From: Nocardioides terrae
GTDB taxonomy: Bacteria; Actinomycetota; Actinomycetes; Propionibacteriales; Nocardioidaceae
Reading direction: 5' to 3'
Assembly (NCBI RefSeq): GCF_900112345.1
Contig: NZ_FOLB01000005.1
Location: 1 to 64,000, forward strand
Length of the DNA: 64,000 bases
Both the position numbers and the translations under genes were made by a program. Position 1 is the first letter of the stretch. Each line of letters begins with the position of its first letter. The notes beneath the pieces are model-generated. The model was not told where the DNA came from and did not search any database. It was given only the letters and a program-made list of their open reading frames with translations. Positions 25,725-32,980 of this stretch are shown piece after piece.

Positions 25725-26483
25725 TCAGTGGACGGCGGGCTTCGCGGGCTTGGCCGGGTCGACCGGTTCGGACGTGCGGGGCGTCGGCAGCCGATAGGCG
25801 GCCGGGCGGACCTCCATCACGTCGTCGAAGGCGGCGACCGCGGCCAGCTGGTTGTTGACGTCGAGCTTGCGCAGCACTGCCTTCACCTGGCTGCGCACCG
25901 TCGCGGGCGCCACTTCCAGCATCTCGGCGATCCGGGCGACCGAGGAGCCGGCGTACATGAGGCGCAGCACCTCGCCCTCGCGTGGCGTGAGGGTGGCAAG
26001 GCGCTCGGCCACCGCGTCGTGCCGGGCCCGCATCTCCTCCCAGGACGTCTCGAGCTCGCTGCGCTCGGCGTCGGGCATGCGCAGCTCATCGCTGACCACG
26101 AGGGTGAGCATGCTGGTGATGTGGTCCAGGCGCGTGGACCCCGGCAGGACCACCCGAGCACCGACCGACAGGATGGCGCCCCAGGCGGGCCCTCGAGGCG
26201 AGGTGGTCAGCACCGCCCATGGCACGGGGATGCGTTCGACCAGGAGCATCGCGGCCTTGATCCTCGACCAGCGGTCGAGGTCGCTGAGCAGCAGACCCAC
26301 CTGCGACATCGGGGCGGGCGGCGCAGGTCGGCGTCGGGGCGCGCCGGTCTTCTCGCCGGGCCAGCGGACCACGATCACGTCGTGCCCTCGGCTGTCGAGC
26401 GCCGCGCGCACGGCCTCGGCGATCAACGCCTGGTCCGAGGCGACGAGGACGCGCAGGCTCTCCCCTGTCGGCGATGTTGCCAT
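25725..26483 (-). CDS. LuxR-family transcription regulator with degenerate receiver (paralogue of 23834-24532)
   Basis: This DNA-binding protein is related along its whole length to the regulator at 24532. Shared stretches are VRWPGEK, LLLSDLDRWSRIKAAMLLVERIPVPWAVLT, GARVVLPGST and the LuxR helix-turn-helix (LTPREGEVLRLMYAGSSVARIAEMLEVAPATVRSQVKAVLRKL). As in the paralogue, the receiver acidic pair is reduced (VASDQ) and the conserved Lys is Pro, so it is probably phosphorylation-independent or responds to another signal. The C-terminal tail is Pro/Lys-rich (EPVDPAKPAKPAVH). 252 residues, ATG start, with its own EPS box. Confidence 0.85.
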   Translation of the reverse strand: MATSPTGESLRVLVASDQALIAEAVRAALDSRGHDVIVVRWPGEKTGAPRRRPAPPAPMSQVGLLLSDLDRWSRIKAAMLLVERIPVPWAVLTTSPRGPAWGAILSVGARVVLPGSTRLDHITSMLTLVVSDELRMPDAERSELETSWEEMRARHDAVAERLATLTPREGEVLRLMYAGSSVARIAEMLEVAPATVRSQVKAVLRKLDVNNQLAAVAAFDDVMEVRPAAYRLPTPRTSEPVDPAKPAKPAVH

Positions 26484-26541
26484 GCCTCACCCCGTGTCGG
26501 CCGTGTGCTGAATGCTGGCGACGGCCCCCTCCGTCTGCGCC

Positions 26542-26601
26542 ATCGTTGCGGGAGCGCGACCATGGGGCCACCCCTCTCGCGCCGCTCACCCAGATTTGGG
26601 G
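26542..26601 (-). promoter_or_regulatory. Candidate EPS box plus -10 for the regulator at 26483
   Basis: CCCAGATTTGGGG lies at 26589-26601. Read towards the gene it is CCCCAAATCTGGG (centre 26595). AACGAT (minus, 26547-26542), a weak -10, starts 48 nt away. The rest of the 26484-27021 divergent region holds the box at 26856. It also holds an inverted repeat GCGGGA-N7-TCCCGC at 26891-26909, just before the plus-strand -10. No gene is seen there. Confidence 0.45.
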
Positions 26602-26855
26602 ATGCCCCCTCCCGGCCGCGGGAGCATGCTGGACCGGCCACCAGCCGCTCGGGAGGTAGCCGAAGAGCGGGAGGGCTGTTCGGCCAGCGCTTCCCCAGCA
26701 GTCCCCCGAGGGAAGTCCGAATCCTCTCGCGCCAGCGTCCTCTCCCCCACGGTGACGCGGGCACCGACCGGGCGGCTGGTGATCGCCTCGCTGGTCCAGA
26801 CCAGCTGGGTCCACAGCACCCTCCGCCGAACGGCCTCGGACGTTCGATGACCGCT

Positions 26856-26917
26856 CCCTCAAATCAGGTATAGCGTCACTGTGCGTAAGGGCGGGAATCT
26901 CGGTCCCGCACTACCTT
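26856..26917 (+). promoter_or_regulatory. Degenerate EPS box plus -10 for the histidine kinase operon
   Basis: CCCTCAAATCAGG lies at 26856-26868 (one mismatch in the right arm, centre 26862), and the strong -10 TACCTT at 26912-26917, 50 nt from the centre. An inverted repeat GCGGGA-N7-TCCCGC (26891-26909) sits in the -35 region and could be a second regulator site. Confidence 0.38.
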
Positions 26918-27021
26918 CAAGCGGTTTCTGAAGGGGTTCGGGGGTGGTGGCCACGGCCGCCCACCGACGGCTCATCGGGGAGAGACGTCGAGCACCCGTA
27001 CCAGGGGACTGGGGGGCATGG

Positions 27022-28503
27022 ATGAGCTCAGCGCGTATACCCGCGGGGACGTGGACCTGGCGGCGTACCGGCTTGGTCCTCGGCGTCGTGCTCGTTCCCG
27101 TGCTCGCGCTCAGCACGTTCGCCACGAGCGACGACCGTCTCGCCAGCACCGCGCGCTTGGGCGGCGTGATCGTCTCTCCTGCGGCGCTCGTCGCGGCGGT
27201 CGCCTGCTACGCCGCGTGGCGGGTCAACCCACGGCCGGGCCTGGCCTGGACCTCCTTCGCGATCGCCCTCCTCGGCTGTCAGGGCCTCATGCTCGCCGCC
27301 GTCCAGCTCCTCGAGTTCCCTCGACCGGTGGAGGAGCTGTGGGTGCTGGCGGCGGACGTGACGATCGTCCTGGTCGGCCTGTTCGCCCTCACGATCGGGC
27401 AGCGCACGCGGTTCCACCCCGACCCGGCAGCCGCCGGGTTCGCCCTGGGCGCGTTCGTCGCGGTGCTGCGGCTGGCCTGGCTCGACGGCAGCCCACATCT
27501 CGGCCACGACCTCCCGCACGCGCCAGTAGCCGCCGTCGCTGTCGCAGCGTTCGTGGTCGCAGCGCTCGGCATCCTGCGCACCCGCAGCATCGCGTTGTGG
27601 GCGCGGCAACGGACGGCCCTCACCATCCTGCTGATCGGCGGTGCCCACCTGGCGCTCTACCTCGGCGACAACGCAGTGGCGCACGCCGTCACCGTCGCCG
27701 GTGACACGCTCGGCGCCGCGCTCATCGTGAGCACCTCGTTGTCGTTGTTCTTCACCGAGGTGGAGGTCGACGCCGAGAACCGCAGCAACCTCAACGACGA
27801 GCTCGAGCGGGCGCAGGCGCGGATCATGGTGCACCGCGGCCAGCTCCACGAGCTGAACTCCACGATCGCGGGCATCACCTCGGCGAGCCGGCTGCTCCGG
27901 TCGGCCGACGGGATCAGCGACGAGCGCCGCGACCTCCTCGCCGACATGATCGCCTCCGAGCTCGGCCGGCTCGAACGGCTGATGTCCGAGCCCGCCGACG
28001 GCTCCGAGCCTCGCCTCGTGGACCTCGACGAGACCGTCGGCCACCTCGTCGTCTCCCACGAGGCACGCGGGCACCACGTGAGGTGGTCGCCCTCCGGAGT
28101 GAAGGTCACCGCTCAGCCCGACGCCATCTCCGAGGTCGTCAACATCCTGCTCGACAACGCCGCCAAGCACGCAGGGTCGACCGCCGAGGTGAGGGTGGAG
28201 CAGATCGGCGACACGGTCGAGATCGCCGTGCACGACGACGGCCCGGGGGTCGAGGAGTCGCTGCGCCGGCGCATCTTCGACTGGGGCGCACGCGGCACCC
28301 GCTCGACCGGCCAGGGCATCGGCCTGCACATCGCGCACGAGCTGATGCAGCGTCAGGGCGGCTACCTCGAGATCCGCGACGGCAGGTGGGGAGGCGGCGC
28401 CACGTTCGTCCTCGGGCTGCCCGCGAGCGGCCTCGAGGCCCCGCCGGGCGACCGCGACGACGCACGAGACGACGATGAGCCCCCCGCCGCAGAGCTCGCG
28501 TAG
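27022..28503 (+). CDS. Membrane sensor histidine kinase
   Basis: This signal sensor phosphorylates the co-encoded response regulator at 28475. The N-terminal half has about seven to eight hydrophobic helices (first: TGLVLGVVLVPVLALSTFA), with no large extracytoplasmic loop, suggesting membrane sensing. A helical linker carries the probable phospho-His in QLHELNSTIAGITSASRLLRS. The ATPase domain has the N box LLDNAAKHA, G1 DDGPGV and G2 GQGIGLHIAHELM. The tail is acidic. I chose the ATG at 27022, 5 nt after GGGGGG (493 residues). The GTG at 26944 would add 26 basic residues. It overlaps the regulator gene by 29 nt. Confidence 0.88.
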   Translation: MSSARIPAGTWTWRRTGLVLGVVLVPVLALSTFATSDDRLASTARLGGVIVSPAALVAAVACYAAWRVNPRPGLAWTSFAIALLGCQGLMLAAVQLLEFPRPVEELWVLAADVTIVLVGLFALTIGQRTRFHPDPAAAGFALGAFVAVLRLAWLDGSPHLGHDLPHAPVAAVAVAAFVVAALGILRTRSIALWARQRTALTILLIGGAHLALYLGDNAVAHAVTVAGDTLGAALIVSTSLSLFFTEVEVDAENRSNLNDELERAQARIMVHRGQLHELNSTIAGITSASRLLRSADGISDERRDLLADMIASELGRLERLMSEPADGSEPRLVDLDETVGHLVVSHEARGHHVRWSPSGVKVTAQPDAISEVVNILLDNAAKHAGSTAEVRVEQIGDTVEIAVHDDGPGVEESLRRRIFDWGARGTRSTGQGIGLHIAHELMQRQGGYLEIRDGRWGGGATFVLGLPASGLEAPPGDRDDARDDDEPPAAELA

Positions 28504-29170
28504 CCAGGTCCGGATCCTCATCGTCGAGGATCACGTCCTCTTCGCCGAGTCCCTCGACCTCGCCCTGTCCGTGGAGGGGTACGACGTCCGGCGGGTCGAC
28601 GTGCCCGAGGACGGCAGCAACCCGGCCAGCCTGGTCACGACACTGCTGCGGCTGCGCCCGCGGATCGTGCTCCTCGACCTCGACCTCGGCGCCTTCGGCG
28701 ACGGCGTGCGACTGATCTCGCCGTTGGCGAAGGCCGGCGCGAACGTCGTCGTCGTGACGGCCTCCAGCGACCGCGGCCGCTGGGGCGAGGCGTTGCGCCA
28801 CGGCGCCCGCGCGACGCTGTCGAAGTCGCAGCCGCTCAACGACATCCTCGGGACCGTGCGGCGGATCAACGCCGGCCTGCCCGTGATGGGCCACGAGCAG
28901 CGCGAGGAGCTGCTCCGGGTGTGGCACGAGCAGCGCCGCGAGACCCAGGGCATCCAGGAGCGCTTCGCCCAGCTGACCGCCCGGGAGACCCAGGTGCTGG
29001 GCCACCTGATGCTGGGCCACACCGTCCACGACATCGCCGCGGCCGGGGTCGTCTCCGAGGCGACCGTCCGCACCCAGGTGAAGTCCATCCTGTCCAAGCT
29101 GCGGGTCTCCTCGCAGCTGGCCGCCGTCGGGCTGGCGCACCAGATCGGCTGGCGCCCACCACCTCTCTGA
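28475..29170 (+). CDS. LuxR-family response regulator, partner of the kinase at 27022
   Basis: This response regulator has a canonical receiver: LIVEDHVLFAESLDL, phospho-Asp in VLLDLDLGAFGDG, Thr in VVVTAS and Lys in ATLSKSQPL. The LuxR helix-turn-helix (LTARETQVLGHLMLGHTVHDIAAAGVVSEATVRTQVKSILSKLRVSSQLAAVG) differs from that of the regulator at 24959 at only a few positions, so both may bind the same DNA. 231 residues. The ATG lies inside the kinase gene (29-nt overlap), fixing kinase and regulator as a pair. Downstream is the initiating sugar transferase behind a large palindrome. Confidence 0.92.
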   Translation: MSPPPQSSRSQVRILIVEDHVLFAESLDLALSVEGYDVRRVDVPEDGSNPASLVTTLLRLRPRIVLLDLDLGAFGDGVRLISPLAKAGANVVVVTASSDRGRWGEALRHGARATLSKSQPLNDILGTVRRINAGLPVMGHEQREELLRVWHEQRRETQGIQERFAQLTARETQVLGHLMLGHTVHDIAAAGVVSEATVRTQVKSILSKLRVSSQLAAVGLAHQIGWRPPPL

Positions 29171-29217
29171 GGCCTCGTTCCTGTGAGAAGCGCGCGGCCC
29201 GAGAAGACCTGTCGGGT

Positions 29218-29239
29218 TCTTCCCGCATTTGCGGGAAGA
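29218..29239. promoter_or_regulatory. 22-bp palindrome upstream of the initiating sugar transferase
   Basis: TCTTCCCGCA-TT-TGCGGGAAGA has perfect 10-bp arms around a 2-nt centre. A -10-like TACCTT at 29260-29265 follows, and the gene starts at 29305 behind AGGAGGGG. The CCC/AAA/GGG core resembles the EPS box, but the spacer is 8 nt and the centre is only 31.5 nt from the -10. It may be a variant operator. The first 15 nt recur at 42906-42920. Confidence 0.55.
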
Positions 29240-29304
29240 GCAGTGAAGCGCCGAGTTCCTACCTTGGAGGCCGACCGGTCGAGCGACCGGCAGGAGGGGA
29301 ATCC

Positions 29305-30663
29305 GTGGTCACCGTCTCGGCCGTGCTGGCATCGACCGGCTCCGTGGCGCGACCCCGACCCCTCGCCCACGTCCGACGTGCGGCGCTCCTACCGCTCGCC
29401 GGGCTGGCCGCCGCCCTCGCCATCGCGGCGCTGGCCGCAGCCACCGGCTGGCTCACGCCGACGGTGGCCGTCGCCGCGGCCGGGTGGCCGCTCGCGCTCC
29501 TGATCGTCGGCGGCCACCCGCCGGCGGCTGGTCCGCTCGGCCGGCACCAGCGCCGGGGCGTTCTCCGCGCGGTGGCCGCCGTCGCCCTGGTGCAGTGGCC
29601 GCTCGGCTCCAGGACCGCGCTCGACGACGAGACGCTGCTCGTCACCGTCGCCGCGCTGGCCGCCCTCACACTCGCCGGTGCCGCAGCCACCGCGACCGCT
29701 CGGCGCCGGGCCGGCGTGCTCGCCCGGACGCTGGTCGTCGGCGACCAGACCGACCTGCGCGTCGCGATGTCGCAGGTCGCGGTCTCGGCCGGTCGCGAGC
29801 TCGACGTCGTCGGGGGGTGCACGCCGGAGGAGCTGGACGTGACCCTCGACCGGCTGCGGCCCGACCTGGTCGTGGTCGTCCCCGGCCCGCGGCTCTCCGG
29901 GCGCCGCGTCCAGCGGCTGGCGTGGCAGCTCGAGAACGGCCCCGCCGGTGAGCCGGTGCCCATGCTGCTGATGACCGGCCTCGAGGACGTCTGCGTCGAC
30001 CGGAGGCGGCCGCTGACGATCGGCGGTCTGGGCGTCACCGAGCTAATGCCGGCCCGCCAGGTCGGAACGCCGGGCGCCGCCAAGGTCCTCTGGGAGCGGG
30101 CAGCCGCCGCGGCCGCCCTCGTCGTCCTCGTGCCGCTGCTCCTCGGCCTGGCGCTGCTGGTCAAGCTGGACTCCCCCGGCCCCGCCCTCTTCCGGCAGAC
30201 CCGCGTGGGTCGCGGCGGAGGCCACTTCACGATGCTGAAGCTGCGCACGATGACCACCGACGCCGAGGCCGTCCGCGACGACCTCAGCAACGAGATCGAC
30301 GGTGCGGTGCTCTTCAAGGTGCGCCGAGACCCCCGGGTCACCCGGGTCGGCCGGATCCTGCGCCGCTACTCGCTCGACGAGCTGCCGCAGCTGATCAACG
30401 TGGTGCGCGGCGAGATGTCGCTGGTCGGCCCACGGCCCGCGCTGCCGAACGAGGTCGCCTCCTACGACCTCGACCCGCGCCGCCGCCTCGTCGTCCGCCC
30501 CGGTCTCACCGGGCTGTGGCAGGTCTCGGGCCGCTCGGACCTGTCCTGGCGCGAGTCGGTGCGGCTCGACCTCGACTACGTCGACAACTGGTCGCTGCGG
30601 CGCGACCTGGCGATCGTCAGCCGCACCCTCCACGCGGTCCTCGGTCACCGCGGCGCCTACTGA
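29305..30663 (+). CDS. Undecaprenyl-phosphate sugar phosphotransferase (WbaP/WcaJ-like initiating enzyme)
   Basis: This enzyme starts EPS synthesis by moving a sugar-1-phosphate (galactose or glucose type) from a UDP-sugar to the lipid carrier. The N-terminal half has about four hydrophobic helices and a degenerate nucleotide-binding-like region (TLVVGDQTDLRVAMSQVAVS). The C-terminal catalytic domain is complete: a hydrophobic segment near residue 265, GPALFRQTRVGRGGGHFTMLKLRTM, then KVRRDPRVTRVGRILRRYSL, DELPQLINVVRGEMSLVGPRP, RLVVRPGLTGLWQVSGRSDLSW and DLDYVDNWSLRRDLAI. The GTG at 29305 is 5 nt from AGGAGGGG, giving 452 residues. A longer frame from 28921 overlaps the regulator gene and is rejected. 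Confidence 0.93.
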   Translation: MVTVSAVLASTGSVARPRPLAHVRRAALLPLAGLAAALAIAALAAATGWLTPTVAVAAAGWPLALLIVGGHPPAAGPLGRHQRRGVLRAVAAVALVQWPLGSRTALDDETLLVTVAALAALTLAGAAATATARRRAGVLARTLVVGDQTDLRVAMSQVAVSAGRELDVVGGCTPEELDVTLDRLRPDLVVVVPGPRLSGRRVQRLAWQLENGPAGEPVPMLLMTGLEDVCVDRRRPLTIGGLGVTELMPARQVGTPGAAKVLWERAAAAAALVVLVPLLLGLALLVKLDSPGPALFRQTRVGRGGGHFTMLKLRTMTTDAEAVRDDLSNEIDGAVLFKVRRDPRVTRVGRILRRYSLDELPQLINVVRGEMSLVGPRPALPNEVASYDLDPRRRLVVRPGLTGLWQVSGRSDLSWRESVRLDLDYVDNWSLRRDLAIVSRTLHAVLGHRGAY

Positions 30664-30681
30664 GTCGGCAGAAGCTCTCGG

Positions 30682-31443
30682 CTACGCGCTCTCCGCCACG
30701 GCGAGCTCGGCCTTCCACCGCCGGAACGTATCCTCGGTCCGGCCCTCGCGCCAGTAGCCGGAGATGCTCGCATCCGTGCGTGGCACCGCCCGCTCCTTCA
30801 GCAGGTAGGGCCGGATCCCGTGCATGACCGACTCGGCCTCACCGTGCACGAACGCGTGCACCCGCCCGGTCCTCCACGACAGCGCGCGCACGGCGTCCAC
30901 GAGCGCGCCGCTGTCGGCGCCGTGGACCCAGCTGACCTCGACGCCCGACGGAGCGGCCAGCGGCTGCTCGTGATCGGCGTCCGGGACCTGCAGGACGGCG
31001 AACCCCACCGCGTCGCCCGGGAGCGCCGCGAGCGCGGCCCGGATCGCGGGCAGGGCCGACTGGTCGCCGGCCACGAGGTGCCAGTCAGCGGTCGGATCGG
31101 GGGCGTAGCCGCCACCCGGACCGCGCAGGCTCAGCCGGTCGCCGACCCGTGCCGACGCCGCCCAGGGTCCGGCGACGCCGTCGGTCCCGTGGACCACGAA
31201 GTCGATCGCGAGCGTGCCCTGCTCGAGGTCGGGCTCCAGCGCGGTGTAGGTCCGCACCACCTGCTCACCGTCCGGACCGGTCAGCGCGAGCTTGACGTAG
31301 CGATCGGTGAGGACGCTGTCGGCGAACCGCTCGGCGAAGGCGGCGGGGTCCTCGGCGACGAGGCGCACCCGGATCATCCCGGGCGAGAGCCGCTCGGTCC
31401 CGGTGACGAGGAGATGCGTGAGTGGTCGATCGGGGCGTGCCAT
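30682..31443 (-). CDS. Siderophore-interacting protein (SIP/ViuB family FAD reductase)
   Basis: This cytoplasmic flavoprotein is expected to reduce ferric siderophores with NAD(P)H and release iron. The FAD domain shows VRTYTALEPD and the SLRGPGGGYAPD turn. The C-terminal domain shows LVAGDQSALPAIRAAL and ends with the SIP signature SISGYWREGRTEDTFRRWK. 253 residues, full length, ATG start. It converges with the sugar transferase (18 nt between stops) and sits 22 nt downstream of pth, so read-through from pth is possible. No siderophore genes are nearby. Confidence 0.92.
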   Translation of the reverse strand: MARPDRPLTHLLVTGTERLSPGMIRVRLVAEDPAAFAERFADSVLTDRYVKLALTGPDGEQVVRTYTALEPDLEQGTLAIDFVVHGTDGVAGPWAASARVGDRLSLRGPGGGYAPDPTADWHLVAGDQSALPAIRAALAALPGDAVGFAVLQVPDADHEQPLAAPSGVEVSWVHGADSGALVDAVRALSWRTGRVHAFVHGEAESVMHGIRPYLLKERAVPRTDASISGYWREGRTEDTFRRWKAELAVAESA

Positions 31444-31465
31444 GAGGTGACCCTAACCGGCCGGT

Positions 31466-32053
31466 TCAGGAGTTGAACCGCGACTGCGTCTTCTCCAGGC
31501 CCTCGGTGATGAGGGACTCGACGGCGTCGGCGGCGGTGTCGACCTGGAAGGGCAGGACCTTGCGCTCGGTCGCCGAGTAGTTGGTGAGCACGAAGTCGGC
31601 GACGTCCTGGCGACCCGGCGGGCGGCCGATGCCGACGCGGACGCGATAGAAGTCGCCGGTGCCGAGGCTGCCGCGGATCGACTTCAGGCCGTTGTGGCCG
31701 TTGTCGCCACCGCCGAGCTTGACCCGCATCGTGTCGAAGGGGATGTCGAGCTCGTCGTGGATGACGACGAGGCGGTCTGGCTGCACCTTGTAGAAGGTGG
31801 CCAGCGCCTTCACCGGGCCGCCGGTCTCGTTCATGTAGGTCCGCGGCCGGCCGAGGACGAGCCGAGGGCCGCCCATTCCCAGGCGGCCCTCGACGACGTC
31901 TGCGCGGCCCGTCTTGTGGCTCCGATATGAGCCGCCGATCCGCTTGGCCAGCTCGTCGTTGACGAGGTAGCCGATGTTGTGACGGTGCCCGGCGTACGCC
32001 GGCCCTGGGTTGCCCAGGCCGACGATCAGCCAGACCTCGTCAGATGTGACCAC
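31466..32053 (-). CDS. pth: Peptidyl-tRNA hydrolase
   Basis: It cleaves the ester of peptidyl-tRNAs that drop off ribosomes and recycles tRNA. WLIVGLGNPGPAYAGHRHNIGYLVND contains the active-site Asn15 and catalytic His25. LVVIHDELDIPFDTMRVKLGGGDNGHNGLKSI carries the conserved Asp and the tRNA-clamping loop, and FYRVRVGIGRP completes the family marks. 195 residues. A GTG start follows the rplY stop by 3 nt, the usual actinobacterial rplY-pth arrangement with expected coupled translation. Confidence 0.97.
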   Translation of the reverse strand: MVTSDEVWLIVGLGNPGPAYAGHRHNIGYLVNDELAKRIGGSYRSHKTGRADVVEGRLGMGGPRLVLGRPRTYMNETGGPVKALATFYKVQPDRLVVIHDELDIPFDTMRVKLGGGDNGHNGLKSIRGSLGTGDFYRVRVGIGRPPGRQDVADFVLTNYSATERKVLPFQVDTAADAVESLITEGLEKTQSRFNS

Positions 32054-32056
32054 AGG

Positions 32057-32713
32057 TCACTCGGCCTCGGCGGCCTCGGCAGCGGCCTCGTCGGCGTCGG
32101 CCTGCGACTCCTCGTGGACGATGCCGGCCTCGGCCTCGGCGGACTCGAGCTCGGCCTCGACCTGGGCGGCGGTCGGGGCGGCGGCGACGTTGACGACCGC
32201 GGCGTCGGGGTCGGTGAGCAGGGTGACGCCCTTCGGGAGGGTGACCTCGGCGGCGGTGATGATCGTGCCGGCCTGGACGCCCTCGACCGAGACCTCGATC
32301 GACTCGGGCACGTGCGTGGCCTCCGCCTCGACGGAGAGCTCGGAGTGCTCGAGGGTCACGAGGCTGTCGGGGCCGGCCTCGCCGACGGTGAGGACCTGGA
32401 TCGAGACGGTGACCTTCTCGCCGGCCTTCACGGCGACGAAGTCGATGTGCTCGATGACGCGGTGGATGTGGTCGACCTGGACCTGCTTGGTCAGGGCGAG
32501 CTGGGTCTTGCCGTCGATGCTGAGCTCGAGGAGGGCGTTCTGGCCGTGGTGCTTGAGCGCCATCATCGTCTCGTGGCCCGGCAGGGTCACGTGGATCGCG
32601 TCGGCACCGTGGCCGTAGACGACGGCGGGGATCTTGTTCTGGCGGCGGATCCGGCGGGCGGCGCCCTTGCCGAACTCGGTGCGCGTCTCGGCGGTGATCT
32701 TCTCGCTGGTCAT
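32057..32713 (-). CDS. rplY: 50S ribosomal protein L25 (Ctc/TL5 type)
   Basis: This 5S rRNA-binding ribosomal protein of the long general-stress (Ctc/TL5) form has two domains. The N-terminal L25 domain (about 1-95) has ITAETRTEFGKGAARRIRR, NKIPAVVYGHGADAIHVTLPG and VQVDHIHRVIEHIDFVAV. The C-terminal beta domain (about 96-185) has VLTVGEAGPDSLVTLEHSEL. A Glu/Ala-rich acidic tail ends the protein. The start is the ATG at 32713, 8 nt after AGGAG, giving 218 residues; the extended frame to 32812 is rejected. The leader contains a strong hairpin and pseudoknot potential (separate entry). The prs gene, normally close upstream, is separated by an inserted nuclease-like gene. Confidence 0.96.
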   Translation of the reverse strand: MTSEKITAETRTEFGKGAARRIRRQNKIPAVVYGHGADAIHVTLPGHETMMALKHHGQNALLELSIDGKTQLALTKQVQVDHIHRVIEHIDFVAVKAGEKVTVSIQVLTVGEAGPDSLVTLEHSELSVEAEATHVPESIEVSVEGVQAGTIITAAEVTLPKGVTLLTDPDAAVVNVAAAPTAAQVEAELESAEAEAGIVHEESQADADEAAAEAAEAE

Positions 32714-32763
32714 GGGGGTGCTCCTGCGTGTCTGGTGGACTGGTCTGCGGCACCCGGCCGAGA

Positions 32764-32844
32764 GACTCCGACGAACACAGGACGCCGCGACCCTCAGGGC
32801 ACGCGGCGTCATGGCCAGCCCTGTCGATCACGGAGTCCCTGTGT
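32764..32844 (-). ncRNA. Structured rplY leader with hairpin and possible pseudoknot
   Basis: Read on the minus strand, helix A (ACACAGG, 32844-32838) is followed at once by helix B (GACTCCG, 32837-32831). Then comes a hairpin with a perfect 9-bp stem (GACGCCGCG at 32810-32802, CGCGGCGTC at 32789-32781). After it come A' (CCTGTGT, 32781-32775) and B' (CGGAGTC, 32770-32764). A-A' and B-B' are each perfect 7-bp helices that cross each other. That gives an H-type pseudoknot or two alternative folds, ending about 50 nt before the rplY start. This resembles an autoregulatory ribosomal-protein leader, although the function is inferred. The hairpin alone could instead be a terminator for the upstream gene. 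Confidence 0.5.
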
Positions 32845-32929
32845 CTGTGGGGCTCCCTCGCCGAGGCAACTGAGTCAGTCTAGGACCGCCCGGGACGTAC
32901 GCCGAAATCGCCGGTCCGCATCGGACCCA

Positions 32930-32980
32930 GAGCAGCACGATGGTCGTCCGGGCGCGCCCCCACCGACCGTCCTGCTACTC
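32930..32980. repeat. 51-nt hairpin repeat, left copy flanking the nuclease-like gene
   Basis: GAGCAGCACGATGGTCG (32930-32946), a 17-nt loop, and CGACCGTCCTGCTACTC (32964-32980) form an imperfect stem (14 Watson-Crick pairs plus one G-U of 17). The right arm overlaps the stop codon of the gene at 32979. The same 17-nt left arm occurs inverted and identical at 34098-34114. Confidence 0.75.

Noticed and set aside
26512..26850. Plus-strand open frame in the divergent regulator region
   Set aside because: Low-complexity Ala/Ser/Arg composition and no ribosome site; the region carries promoter elements instead.
29207..29217. A ninth EPS box (ACC-TGTCG-GGT) exactly 48 nt before TACCTT of the sugar transferase
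   Set aside because: The arms are only 3 bp and lack the CCC/GGG core, so it was not counted despite the fitting distance.
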